In this document: positions 23,945 through 33,007 of the stretch, piece after piece
Layout of the letters: every line of letters starts with the position of its first letter
Position numbering within the stretch: the first letter of the stretch is position 1
Origin: Actinoalloteichus_B caeruleus
GTDB taxonomy: Bacteria; Actinomycetota; Actinomycetes; Mycobacteriales; Pseudonocardiaceae
Assembly: GCF_000718005.1 (NCBI RefSeq)
Contig: NZ_JODV01000004.1
Reading direction: 5' to 3' (one strand)
DNA length: 64,000 nucleotides
Notes under the pieces: generated by a model
The model's database searches: none
What the model saw: the letters and a program-made list of their open reading frames with translations, nothing else
What the model was told of the DNA's origin: nothing
Program-made: the position numbers and the translations under genes

Positions 23945-24660
23945 CAGGACGGGCTCCCGAGCAGTTCCATGGGGTCGTGTGGGTGTTCGTCCGGTGGTGG
24001 ACGGTGGTCGGGGTTCGGGATGGTGACCGTGTCCCGGTGGACGCTGCGCCAGGAGTACTGGCGGTGCCGGGGGTCGAAGCTGATCGGGACATCCCGCACG
24101 ACGTCGCTCCCGGGTGTGTCGGGTGGGCAGTCGAGGACGACGTCCACCGTCACCTCCCGGTCGCTGGCGCGCTTCCTGCGGACGGCCGGGGAGGCGAGCC
24201 ACGGAACGGTGGCCAGCGCCGTCCTGATGTCGCCGTCGATGACGGCCTCCACCAGGCGGCCGGCGGGCGGGCAGGAGCGGCGGCCCAGGAACAGGGGTGC
24301 GGCCGGCCTGCGCAGCGCGGCACGCACCCTGTCCAGCAGTTCCGCGTCACCCTCCACGGCGACGCAGAACACCGCGTCGGCCAGGTAGAAGCGGGTGGAC
24401 AGCGGCATCACCTGTGATCCGTCTGGGCTGCGGGCAGTCTGGAAGTCGCGTTCCAGTTGGCCTTCCTGATCGACCCTGACCCCCACCCTGAGGTGGGTGA
24501 ACGCTCCGAGGTCGTCGGCGCGGCGGACCCCGCAGGCGGAGGCCAGCAGTCCGATGACCCCGCTGCGGCTGGGTGCGAGGTCGGTGTTGCGACGGGTGAA
24601 CCGGCTGCTGGTCCCCCAGGACTGGAGCGGTGCGGCGAACCGCAGGACGAGGGCGGTCAC
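23944..24660 (-). CDS. cas5e: Cas5e (CasD) Cascade subunit
   Basis: A 238-residue Cas5e that holds the 5' handle of the crRNA. The opening LVLRFAAPLQSWGTSSRFTRRNTDLAPSRSGVIGLLASACGVRR is the family signature, followed by STRFYLADAVFCVAVEG and the thumb-region FLGRRSCPP. The GTG at 24660 overlaps the cas7 stop. The C-terminus has an extra proline-rich tail. Confidence 0.95.
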   Translation of the reverse strand: MTALVLRFAAPLQSWGTSSRFTRRNTDLAPSRSGVIGLLASACGVRRADDLGAFTHLRVGVRVDQEGQLERDFQTARSPDGSQVMPLSTRFYLADAVFCVAVEGDAELLDRVRAALRRPAAPLFLGRRSCPPAGRLVEAVIDGDIRTALATVPWLASPAVRRKRASDREVTVDVVLDCPPDTPGSDVVRDVPISFDPRHRQYSWRSVHRDTVTIPNPDHRPPPDEHPHDPMELLGSPS

Positions 24661-25796
24661 GGTGCGAGCCGCTCGGCGACCAGCTGCCCGGCCCCCTTCA
24701 CGGCGACGTCGAGGCTGACCCGCTTACCGATCTCGGCCAACGGCTCGACGCGCTCACCGACGCCGAAGGCCCACGCCCGCAGGGGTGTCTCGTCGAAGGC
24801 CGCGTGGATGTCGGTGGCGTGGGTGGCGATGCGACGGATCGAGCCGCTGATCCGCCCGCCCTGCTCCCGGGCGGTCACCGCCTCCTCGAAGGCACCGACG
24901 AGGTTGATGGGCTGCGTCTCGCGGGCGACGACGAGCACGGCGTCGGGAAGGGTGCGGTTGGCGAAGGTGTTCTGCTTGCCGGTGGGCATGCTGGAGACGA
25001 AGGCACGGACGAACGCCTCGACCGCCCGGCGGGTGGCCTCGACGTCCCCCAGGTTCTCCTGGAGCTGGTCCACGTCGATCGTGGCGTAGCGGTACAGCGT
25101 GGAGGAGTTGAACTCGATGGTGCCGATCATGCCGGCCCCCGCGTCCTCCTCTTCGTCCGCCTTCTTGTGGTCGTCGACGGCGGTGTAGTAGTCGTACTCG
25201 TTGGTGACCCCGTGGACACTGAGCGCGTGCGCGACCTGGGTGGCGGCCTCGACGTTGAGATCGGGGAGGTTCGCGACCATCCTGCCGAACAGGGCGACAT
25301 CCACGGAGTGGGACCGGTCGGCGCGGGCCTTGGCCTCGGACTTGTCGATCTTGGTCTTGCCGTCGCCGGCCTCCCGTGCCGACTCCACCGCGAGGTCGGC
25401 GAGGTTGGTGATCTGCGCGCGGGCGAGGAAGACCAGGAACTCGGCCTCGTCCGGGGTGGCTTCGGTGGCCTTCTTCCGGGGTGCCTTCAGTTTGAAGCCG
25501 GCAGCTTCCAGCACGGACTTGGCGAGTTCCTGGGCGCGGTCGGCGTGCCCGGGGGAGCGTTCGCCGATGGTCTCTGCGACCAGGTCGACGATCCGCTTGG
25601 TGCGAACCCCCAGGTTCTCCTTGTCGAGCAGGGACTCGAAGGCGACCCGGGTGGCGCGCTTCCACGCCTGGCTGGACACCCGGGCGCGCCGGACACCCCC
25701 GTACATGGCGGTCTTCGGGCTTCCGGTGTCGTCGCGGTTGATGTTGCTCGGCGGAACGGTCTGGATGACGTGCAGGTCGATGATGGTGCGGCTCAC
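24657..25796 (-). CDS. cas7e: Cas7e (CasC/Cse4) Cascade backbone subunit
   Basis: A 379-residue Cas7e, six copies of which normally coat the crRNA. The N-terminal PPSNINRDDTGSPKTAMYGGVRRARVSSQAWKRATR is the family hallmark, and the C-terminal half retains MPTGKQNTFANRTLPDAVLV. A charged insertion (about residues 195-225, ending DDHKKADEEEDAG) lies where the thumb loop is expected. GTG start at 25796 overlaps the cse2 stop. Confidence 0.96.
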   Translation of the reverse strand: MSRTIIDLHVIQTVPPSNINRDDTGSPKTAMYGGVRRARVSSQAWKRATRVAFESLLDKENLGVRTKRIVDLVAETIGERSPGHADRAQELAKSVLEAAGFKLKAPRKKATEATPDEAEFLVFLARAQITNLADLAVESAREAGDGKTKIDKSEAKARADRSHSVDVALFGRMVANLPDLNVEAATQVAHALSVHGVTNEYDYYTAVDDHKKADEEEDAGAGMIGTIEFNSSTLYRYATIDVDQLQENLGDVEATRRAVEAFVRAFVSSMPTGKQNTFANRTLPDAVLVVARETQPINLVGAFEEAVTAREQGGRISGSIRRIATHATDIHAAFDETPLRAWAFGVGERVEPLAEIGKRVSLDVAVKGAGQLVAERLAP

Positions 25797-26425
25797 GAAG
25801 CGTCCTCTGTCTTCTCGTTGTCGCTCGGCGAAGTGGTGTCGGATTCGGTGTTGGGCACCCGGTGGAACTCGCGGCCCCAGACGCGGCGGATGCGTTCGGG
25901 GGCGTCCTCGAAGCGTTGCCAGCGGACGAGCTGGTCGGCGAGCAGGCCGTAGTCAAGGGGGATCTCCGCTGCTCTCAGCAGCTTGACCAGGCCCCGCAGG
26001 TGGACGAGGAGTTCGTCGAGGTCGGTGCTGGTGACGAGCGTCGCGAACCTGCGGGCCGCCGGGTCGGTGGGCGAGATCTCCGCCTGGGGGTGCAGGGCCC
26101 GCGCCGCCCGGCCGACCCCCCAACCGGGTACGCACGCGTGTTTGCGCAGCGATTGCTGGTGCACCGCGAAGAGCGTCATCGCGTGGTGGGCTGCGGTTTC
26201 CCGCGCGCTGGGTTGGTCACTGTGCCAGCCCTGCGTCATGAAGGGGGCGTAGGTGAGGTCCAGGATGTCGGGCATCACGCCTGGCGCTGTGTCCACGGCA
26301 CGGCGCAGTCTCGCCAAACCGGCGACCGCGTGTGACCTGTCCTGGATGTACTCCTGTTGGAGTCGGCCCGTCTGCTCGTTCACCCACTTCCGAAGTGGAG
26401 GGGGCTCACTGTGGTTTCCTGTCAT
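25793..26425 (-). CDS. cse2: Cse2 (CasB) small subunit of Cascade
   Basis: A 210-residue all-helical Cse2. Visible are the start of the fold RSHAVAGLARLRRAVDTAPG, an internal HHAMTLFAVHQQ and the RNA/DNA-contacting basic helix GLVKLLRAAEIPLDYGLLADQLVRWQ. Two copies usually form the belly of the complex and stabilise the R-loop. Starts at ATG 26425, overlapping the cse1 stop; the acidic C-terminal tail is unconserved. Confidence 0.94.
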   Translation of the reverse strand: MTGNHSEPPPLRKWVNEQTGRLQQEYIQDRSHAVAGLARLRRAVDTAPGVMPDILDLTYAPFMTQGWHSDQPSARETAAHHAMTLFAVHQQSLRKHACVPGWGVGRAARALHPQAEISPTDPAARRFATLVTSTDLDELLVHLRGLVKLLRAAEIPLDYGLLADQLVRWQRFEDAPERIRRVWGREFHRVPNTESDTTSPSDNEKTEDAS

Positions 26426-28050
26426 TCTTCGTCCTTCTCGGGCGGTTGCGCTGGGGATGCCATGGGCAGTGCTCGGTTCAACGCGAAGGTGAACCAGCGT
26501 TCGGCGACCGGGATGGTCAACCACTTGTCCTTGACGAGCCGTCCGGTCCACCCCGTGGGGGGTGCCTCGGCGATGAGGCGGCTGCCCACCGCCCGCATCT
26601 CCGCTCGGGCCGCGACGTGCCACTGCTCCTTGACATCAATCGGGTCATCCCCGGGGAGTCGAGCGGCGAGCCAGCGGCGGAAGGCGGGGTCCAGCGCGGC
26701 GTAGGCCAGTTCGAGGGCGGAATCCTTCGGCCCCAGTCGGTTGTTGACGTTGGGCTCCTCGCGGGAACCGCAGGCCTTCGCGAGGTTCAGCGCGAGGTCG
26801 CCCACGGCGTAGGCGGCCTTCTCCGCGTCGCGGACGCAGCCGAGCACGACCTCCTTCAGGTGGGCCAGTTCTCGGTCGAGCAGCGCCGCGTGCAGTGAGA
26901 TGGCGTCGTCGACGATCTCGGCCGTCGTGGAGCTCTGGCTGCCATAGGTCATACCGGTGGTGTGCAGGCGAAGCGGATAATCGCGGGGCAGCCGTCGGTC
27001 ACTCGTCAGTCTGGCTATCTGGTCGAGCACGCCGGGGGCCAGGCGGTCGGAGGCCTCCGACCGCTGATTGCTGGTGACCGTCTGCGGCAGCATCGCGGTC
27101 AGCCCGCGCCAGATCACCCGTTCCGGGCTGTGCTCCAAGGGCATGTACACCGGGGTGCTGGACTTGAGCTTCTTCTCCTGGGTCTCGCTGCGCCGCCACG
27201 ACGTGTGCGTCTCGTGCCTGTGCTGGTTCTGCGGCCCGAGTGGATCACCGTTGCAGACGAGGACCTTGGTCACGCGGTCCCCGGTTCCGACCAGGCGGAT
27301 GCGCCGGCTCTGCCACGTGTAGAGGTCGACGGGGCCGGTGGGCTCCCGCTCCTTCCCGAGTGGGCCGCGCTGGCCGTGCTCCCAGGCTGGTAGGTCGTTC
27401 TCCCGGGTGGGGAGCACCAGGTTGAGCAGCAGGGTGCGCCAGAGGGTGTCCCCTTCCGGGGCCACTCCCCCGAGTCGTCCGCTCCACCCGGTGCCGATCG
27501 GGTAGCCCTTACCGTTCTTGACCCGGCTGTCGCCGACGGCGCCGGACTTGATGCCGGACGGGTCGAAGGCGTGGCAGTGGACCAACCAGCGCGCGGCCTC
27601 CGCCGGGGAGAGCGTGAGGTCCCGCTCGAGCCTCGTACTGAAGAAGGGGTGTCCGTTGGGGACGTCGGCGACGATCCTGTTGAGTTCGAACACCTCGTCC
27701 TTGGCGGTGCGAAGTGTCGCCACCTGCATGAACGGTTCCACGGGGTGGAAGAGGTCGAAGCGGGAACGGTGCCGCTCCAGGTAGTCCTTGATCTGGTCCT
27801 GCGGGACGCCCTCGTCCCACAACCGCTTCCAGCCGTCGTCGTCCAGGCCCCGACCGAAGGCCCGATGGCACACCGCGAGCAGGAGGCGGAGGTGGGCGAA
27901 CTGCTGGGTCGGGATGTCCCCGACCAGGCCAGCGAGAGTCTCGGACTGGGTGAGGGTGTCGAGCAGGGACTTCTCCGTCACCTCGCCGTCGAGGTCACGC
28001 ACGAGCAGCCAGGGCCGCTCCACGAGGTCGTAGGGGTCAGGCAGGCTCAT
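26422..28050 (-). CDS. cse1: Cse1 (CasA) large subunit of Cascade
   Basis: A 542-residue Cse1, which recognises the PAM and recruits Cas3. The start PDPYDLVERPWLLVRDLDG, the segment TQQFAHLRLLLAVCHRAFG, and ARWLVHCHAFDPSGIKSGA followed by GYPIGTGWSGRLGGV are family landmarks. The C-terminal four-helix bundle is present. The ATG at 28050 lies 14 bases inside the end of cas3, so translation is coupled. Confidence 0.95.
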   Translation of the reverse strand: MSLPDPYDLVERPWLLVRDLDGEVTEKSLLDTLTQSETLAGLVGDIPTQQFAHLRLLLAVCHRAFGRGLDDDGWKRLWDEGVPQDQIKDYLERHRSRFDLFHPVEPFMQVATLRTAKDEVFELNRIVADVPNGHPFFSTRLERDLTLSPAEAARWLVHCHAFDPSGIKSGAVGDSRVKNGKGYPIGTGWSGRLGGVAPEGDTLWRTLLLNLVLPTRENDLPAWEHGQRGPLGKEREPTGPVDLYTWQSRRIRLVGTGDRVTKVLVCNGDPLGPQNQHRHETHTSWRRSETQEKKLKSSTPVYMPLEHSPERVIWRGLTAMLPQTVTSNQRSEASDRLAPGVLDQIARLTSDRRLPRDYPLRLHTTGMTYGSQSSTTAEIVDDAISLHAALLDRELAHLKEVVLGCVRDAEKAAYAVGDLALNLAKACGSREEPNVNNRLGPKDSALELAYAALDPAFRRWLAARLPGDDPIDVKEQWHVAARAEMRAVGSRLIAEAPPTGWTGRLVKDKWLTIPVAERWFTFALNRALPMASPAQPPEKDEE

Positions 28051-30862
28051 GCATCAGTCCTCGTCGCCGGTCGTAGGTGAGGATGTGGTCGTGCAGTCGG
28101 GTTCGTCGTTCGGCATCGAGCGTCAGGACGAGTTGCCCGCTCAGCAGGGGATTGGCCTGGAAGCTGGCGAACCAGTTGTCCTCCAGTTCGTCGATGACCT
28201 CGTCGATCACGTCAGGGGTGCTGAGGGCGAGCGGCAGCCGCAGGGAACACGCCGCGACGACCCGGGCCTGGTCCCACGGGACCTTCGAGTCCAACGGCAG
28301 CTGTTTCCCCCCTCCCGGGACCCAGGGCAGGGTGCGCAGCCCACCGCCAGCGTCCCGTTCGACGACGAGGACTTCGAGCGAGGCGGCACCGTCCCGGACC
28401 TGTGCGGCTCCGCGTGCGGTGTCCTCCGAGGCATCACCGACTCCGGCCTTCAGCCAGCCGGTGAGGGCACCGGTCTCGGACGGCGCGCCCAGCCGGTAGT
28501 TCTTCGCGTTCGCGGCGCGCCGGTTGGCCGTCTCCTCGGCGGCCTGGGCGGCGGCGGTCATCGCCGGTTGCCAGGAGTCGGGGCCGAGGGTGGTGTCGCC
28601 GTACCCGGCCTGCACGAGCGGCGCGATGTCGTGGGGTAGGGCGATCTCGTCGCGGTCGATCATGAGGGCGGCGGCCCGCAGCAAAAGGTGTTCCCCGTAC
28701 ACGCGCCGCGAGCCCGGGTGTGCCCGTGCTGGCTCGGCCGCCCAGTCCTCCACTCCCACGATGGCACAACGGGGGCTGCTGACCGCCGTCGGGCGGGACC
28801 GGGTGTGGCGGTGAAGGCGTCCCATCCGCTGGAGCAGCAGGTCCACTGGCGCCAGGTCGGTGACCATCAGGTCGAAGTCGACGTCCAGCGACTGCTCGAC
28901 GACCTGGGAGGCGACCACGATGTGCAGCGGTGGGCGGTCGGGGGCGGACTCTGGTGGTCCGAAGCGCCGGAGGAGCCCCCGGTCGATCTCCGCCCGGTCG
29001 CAGGCCAGGAACCGGGAGTGCGCGATGGTGACGGCGTCCTCGCCGAACTCCTCGCTGAGCCGCCGGGCCGTCTCCTGCACTCGACCGACGGTGTTGTGCA
29101 CGACGACCGCGCAGCCACCGTCGGCCAGTTTCGCGCGCAGGTAGGTGACAAGGGTGTCCTGGCCGTCGTCCAGCCTGTCGAGGGCGACCCGGGTCCGCTC
29201 CGGGGGTAACGGCAGCACCGTCGGAGGTGGACCACCGCTCACCGACACCACGGGGTAGCCGGGGTGCCCGGCGGGAACGCAGGAGGCGTCGCCACCTCGA
29301 CCGGTGTCGTAGGCGTGGAGCAGTTCCGCGCGGCGGTGGTCGGGCAGCGTGGCGGAGAGCAGCACGACCGGGACCCGGTACGCCCCCAACCATTCGAGGA
29401 CGCGGTGGAGGTACTGGGACATGTACACGTCGTAGGCGTGCACCTCGTCGACGACGACGACCTTGCCCGCGAGGGAGAGGTGCCGCAGCATGACGTGCCG
29501 GCTTTTGAGGGCGGCGAAGAGCAGCTGGTCGATGGTGCCGACGACGAACGGCGCGAGCCCGGACTTCTTGCGCCCGCTCAGCCACCAGTGCGCGACCACA
29601 GGGTCCTCGCAGTCGTCCTGCGAGCGCCGGGACGATCCGCGCCGCTCCACGTCGTCCCCCATCGAGGCGAACCGGCCGCGTCGGACGAGCCCGGAGTAGG
29701 TGTCGTTCAGGTGTGCCTTGCCGTGGGCCAGGCTCACCGACGCCCTGTCCGGAATGCCGTCGAGCCTGTGCAACCAGGTGTGGACCCGGCCGAACATCGC
29801 GTCGGTGGTCGCCTGGGTCGGCAGCGCCACGATGACGCCGTCGGCGCCGGCCCGGTGCGCCATCACCTCCGCCACCAGCAGCGCGGCCTCGGTCTTCCCC
29901 GAACCCATCGGTGCCTCGATGATGAGGAGCCCTGGCTCGGGTTGCTCCACCGCCGCGCGGACGGCGGCGATCTGGACGTCGCGGGGGCGGTCACGCTCGA
30001 ACCGGCGTCGCAGGAGCCCCGCGACATCCCCGTCGAACGGAACGGCCCGCCACCGGGGCGACAGGTTCAGCTTCGACCACGCCTCCGCCACCCGGCGTTC
30101 CGTCACCGTGTCGTCAGGACCCGGCGCCCGGTCAAGCGCACCGACGGGGTAGAGCGGGAAGAGTTCGGAGTTGGAGGCGATCCAGTCGGCGACGATGACC
30201 AGGGCTGTCAGCAGGGCGAGCACGGGCCGGCTGAACCGGACACCACGGAAGGAGTCCAGCGCGTTCGGCCCACCCAGGCGATCCAGCGACCAACCGAGGA
30301 TGTGGTCGCGCACCTCCTGCCACCGGCGATCACCGAGGAGGTATTCCAGCCCGTCCAGGCGGTGCAGCGCCGTGTCGTCCGGCGGGAGGCCGTGGTGGCT
30401 CCCGACGACCGAGGCCAGTTCGTGCGCCCCGCCCAGGAAGTCGAAGCCGAGCTCCTCCTCAAGCCACTCCCGCACCACCCGCTGGCCGGCGACGGCGTGG
30501 TTGGCTCTCGGCCGCTCGGGGTCCGCCTTGATGCCACGCCGTACGGTCAGACCCCGACTCGCCATGTGGTTCGCCAGCTCGGGAACCTGGCAGGCGAAGG
30601 CCGGGCTGCACTTCAGGAGGTCGTGGACGGAGGCGAGCCACACGGTGAGGGTCTCGACGTCCTCACGGCCACCAGGGAACTCGGCGGCGAGCCGGTCCAC
30701 TACAGCCGGTGACAACCACTCACGAACGAGCAGCCGAGCCACCCCAGCGGAATCGGCGAGGTGCTGGTGCAAGGGAAGCCAATGCGTGAGCTCCCCGTTT
30801 GGGTCACGCTCGGACTTCGCCCAGACAGCCGTCCAGGCTACTTCGATCGGGGACAACCACAC
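28037..30862 (-). CDS. cas3: Cas3 HD nuclease-helicase
   Basis: A 941-residue Cas3 that unwinds and degrades DNA marked by Cascade. The N-terminal HD domain (about 1-230) has His34 and the His79-Asp80 pair in ASVHDLLKCSPAF; the usual HDxGK is HDLLK here. The superfamily 2 helicase follows: Walker A APMGSGKTEAAL near residue 316, the DEVH box VVVDEVHAYD near 469, SATLP, and a C-terminal helicase lobe with QVVEQSLDVDFDLMVTDLAPVDLLLQRMGRLHR. The GTG start at 30862 has GGAGG directly upstream. First gene of the eight-gene cas operon. Confidence 0.96.
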   Translation of the reverse strand: MWLSPIEVAWTAVWAKSERDPNGELTHWLPLHQHLADSAGVARLLVREWLSPAVVDRLAAEFPGGREDVETLTVWLASVHDLLKCSPAFACQVPELANHMASRGLTVRRGIKADPERPRANHAVAGQRVVREWLEEELGFDFLGGAHELASVVGSHHGLPPDDTALHRLDGLEYLLGDRRWQEVRDHILGWSLDRLGGPNALDSFRGVRFSRPVLALLTALVIVADWIASNSELFPLYPVGALDRAPGPDDTVTERRVAEAWSKLNLSPRWRAVPFDGDVAGLLRRRFERDRPRDVQIAAVRAAVEQPEPGLLIIEAPMGSGKTEAALLVAEVMAHRAGADGVIVALPTQATTDAMFGRVHTWLHRLDGIPDRASVSLAHGKAHLNDTYSGLVRRGRFASMGDDVERRGSSRRSQDDCEDPVVAHWWLSGRKKSGLAPFVVGTIDQLLFAALKSRHVMLRHLSLAGKVVVVDEVHAYDVYMSQYLHRVLEWLGAYRVPVVLLSATLPDHRRAELLHAYDTGRGGDASCVPAGHPGYPVVSVSGGPPPTVLPLPPERTRVALDRLDDGQDTLVTYLRAKLADGGCAVVVHNTVGRVQETARRLSEEFGEDAVTIAHSRFLACDRAEIDRGLLRRFGPPESAPDRPPLHIVVASQVVEQSLDVDFDLMVTDLAPVDLLLQRMGRLHRHTRSRPTAVSSPRCAIVGVEDWAAEPARAHPGSRRVYGEHLLLRAAALMIDRDEIALPHDIAPLVQAGYGDTTLGPDSWQPAMTAAAQAAEETANRRAANAKNYRLGAPSETGALTGWLKAGVGDASEDTARGAAQVRDGAASLEVLVVERDAGGGLRTLPWVPGGGKQLPLDSKVPWDQARVVAACSLRLPLALSTPDVIDEVIDELEDNWFASFQANPLLSGQLVLTLDAERRTRLHDHILTYDRRRGLMHEPA

Positions 30863-31519
30863 CCTCCGTCAGGTCAGCACTGAAGTAATACCGAAAACCC
30901 GTGACGTCGTTCCGGAAAACCAGGAACCTCACCCGTTCGGCCGAATATCGACCACTCGACACCCTGAGATCCAGGCCAGGTGACACCTTGGCCAGCAACG
31001 ACGAACACCCCCTGTCTTGATGGAAAATCACCAGCGCACGACTGGGAAAGTTAGGTTCCGGGTAACCGCCCGGAACCCCACGACCCGAGCGGTTTCCTAG
31101 CACCGAGCACCGACAGGAAACGAGGACTGCGGAGATTGGCCAGTGAGCCAACAACGACGGGAGCCCCCGACGGAGAATTGCCGCGACAACCGTTCCGAGA
31201 CGGCCAGTTACCCCGCAGGCGCTTTCCCGGCTTCCCACTTCGGGGCTAGCCAACTCCGGGACCTCACAGCAGCGAGTGATCGATCGCCGCAGTTCGGCAG
31301 CGGTCCGTGTGGGGGCTGGCCGCACCTCGGTGACGAGCAGCCGCGTCCCCGCGTCCGTGGACCAGCTGGCCGGCTCCAGTGCTGTGCGCCCTGCGTTGCC
31401 CGTCAGCTCCACATCCGACACTCGACCCACCGAGGGTCCAGCTCATGGACGAGCCCGACCGGGCAAGCTCCTGGGCGGAGGAGGGCAGCGTCCCCAACGG
31501 TATGTCCAGCGCGAGGACC
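30863..31519. other. Region between cas3 and CRISPR array 3, with a strong hairpin
   Basis: About 660 bases that must hold the cas promoter. A perfect hairpin, GGTTCCGGG-N6-CCCGGAACC, lies at 31054-31077; it could terminate leftward transcripts from array 3 before cas3 or act as an operator. A leftward frame of about 200 codons crosses the region, but its translation lacks family features and I do not call it. Confidence 0.5.
31054..31077 (-). terminator. Hairpin between array 3 and the cas operon
   Basis: Nine-base perfect arms and a six-base loop, about 190 bases upstream of the cas3 start and 440 bases downstream of array 3. Placement suits insulation of the cas operon from array transcription; a role as an operator is possible. 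Confidence 0.45.
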
Positions 31520-31974
31520 GGAACAGCCCCGCGTGCACGGGGAGGACTCGATGAGGCGGTACTTCGACAGGACCGCCGCGGGAACAGCCCCGCGTGCGCA
31601 AGGAGGGCGACAGCATGGGCACCAGCACTGCCGGTGGCTACGGAACAGCCCCGCGTGCGCGGGGAGGACCCACCGAGTCCGGGCATGATGGTTTTCGACG
31701 TCGGAACAGCCCCACGTGCGCGGGGAGGACGTCTCCAGCCATGCTGGCCTCTCTCTGTGGGGGGGAACAGCCCCGCGTGCGCGGGGAGGACGCTGACCGA
31801 GAACACCGCGCCGGAATGAGGCTCGGAACAGCCCCGCGTGCGCGGGGAGGACCTGTCCAACGACTACTGGTGCACCTCGCTGTCGGGAACAGCCCCGCGT
31901 GCGCGGGGAGGACATGCAGCAGGATAGCTCGATCTGGCGGGCGGTGGGAACAGCCCCGCGTGCGCGGGGAGGAC
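31520..31974 (-). CRISPR. CRISPR array 3 (8 repeats, 7 spacers)
   Basis: Eight copies of the common repeat at 31520, 31581, 31642, 31703, 31764, 31825, 31886 and 31947, exactly 61 bases apart. Variants cluster at the left: the first has GTGCACGG, the second GCGCAAGGAGGGC, the fourth CCCCACGTG (on the + strand), so the left is the old end and the leader is on the right. Same orientation as arrays 1 and 2. It sits upstream of the cas operon, beyond cas3. Confidence 0.97.
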
Positions 31975-32040
31975 ACTTCTTGACCTGCGGGTTTACCGCG
32001 ACCCGGCCCGGTTTTCATTCACTTTTTCTGGCATCTCCAC
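31975..32040 (-). promoter_or_regulatory. Leader of CRISPR array 3
   Basis: The + strand flank ACTTCTTGACCTGCGGG and the block GGTTTTCATTCACTTTTTCTGGC match the leader and cas2 end beside array 2, including the sequence that encodes the last cas2 codons there, although no cas2 is present here. About 190 further bases before the gene at 32228 hold nothing I can name. Confidence 0.85.
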
Positions 32041-32227
32041 CTCGGGAACCTCACACGGGATCGGCACGGCGGCCGGCGGCCAGCTCCCCGGATGCGGGGT
32101 CGGCGTTCGCTCCCTCCCGAACAAGCCTAGCGACACCTCACCCAGGTTCCCGCGTTCGCCCGCGATGCCTCAAGGGCACGGACGGCGGACAGCCCTCCGC
32201 GTCCGACGTGCGGCGGCCTTCCCTCCC

Positions 32228-33007
32228 TCAGCGGTGGCGGAACTGGGGGGCGCGCTTCTCGCTGAAGGCGGCCATGCCCTCCTTCTGGTCCTCGGTGGCG
32301 AAGGTGGAGTGGAAGACGCGGCGTTCGAAGAGCAGGCCCTCGGCGAGGCCGGTCTCGAAGGCCTGGTTGACGACCTCCTTGGCCATCGCCACCGCCGGGG
32401 CGGAGAAGCCGGCGATGCGGGTGGCGGCGGTGAGCGCCTCTTCCCGCAGGGTCGCGGTGGGGACCACCCGGGACACCAGTCCGGAGCGGTCGGCCTCCTC
32501 GGCGTCCATCATGCGGCCGGTGAGGCACAGGTCCATCGCCTTGGCCTTCCCCACGGCCCGGGTCAGGCGTTGGGAGCCGCCCATGCCGGGGATGACGCCG
32601 AGGGTGATCTCGGGTTGGCCGAACTTGGCGTTGTCGGCGGCGATGAGCAGGTCGCACATCATGGCGAGTTCGCAGCCGCCGCCGAGGGCGTAGCCGGCGA
32701 CGGCGGCGATCAGGGGGGTGCGGACGTCGGCGAGGGCGGTCCAGCCTGCGAGCCAGTCCTGGGCGTGGACCTCGCTGAAGGTGAGGTCGCGCATCTCCTT
32801 GATGTCGGCGCCGGCGGCGAAGACGGTGTCCGAACCGGTGATGATGATCGCGCCGACGTCGGGGTCGGCGTCCAGCCTGGCGGTGAGGTCGGTGATCTCC
32901 CGCATGGTCTGGAGGTTGAGCGCGTTCTTGGCCTTCGGGCGGTTCAGGGTGATGAGGGCGACGCGGTCGGCTGGCCGTTCCAGGGTGATGGTGTGGAGGT
33001 CGTTCAC
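32228..33007 (-). CDS. Enoyl-CoA hydratase (methacrylyl-CoA hydratase of valine degradation)
   Basis: A 259-residue crotonase-fold hydratase: oxyanion-hole strands ALITLNRPKAKNALN and AAGADIKEMRD, and the two catalytic glutamates in GGGCELAMMCD and PEITLGVIPGMGGSQRL. In the operon context it would hydrate methacrylyl-CoA to 3-hydroxyisobutyryl-CoA, though general fatty-acid use is possible. GTG start at 33007 overlaps the mmsB stop. Last gene of the valine operon; its transcript runs towards the leader of CRISPR array 3. Confidence 0.88.
   Translation of the reverse strand: MNDLHTITLERPADRVALITLNRPKAKNALNLQTMREITDLTARLDADPDVGAIIITGSDTVFAAGADIKEMRDLTFSEVHAQDWLAGWTALADVRTPLIAAVAGYALGGGCELAMMCDLLIAADNAKFGQPEITLGVIPGMGGSQRLTRAVGKAKAMDLCLTGRMMDAEEADRSGLVSRVVPTATLREEALTAATRIAGFSAPAVAMAKEVVNQAFETGLAEGLLFERRVFHSTFATEDQKEGMAAFSEKRAPQFRHR

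Noticed and set aside
30804..31430. A leftward open frame of 208 codons upstream of cas3
   Set aside because: Overlaps the cas3 start, has no family features and irregular codon use; the region is better explained as regulatory DNA.
14628..31974. Self-targeting spacers matching other parts of the window
   Set aside because: No spacer was recognised elsewhere in the window on a visual scan; a computed search would be needed to exclude partial matches.
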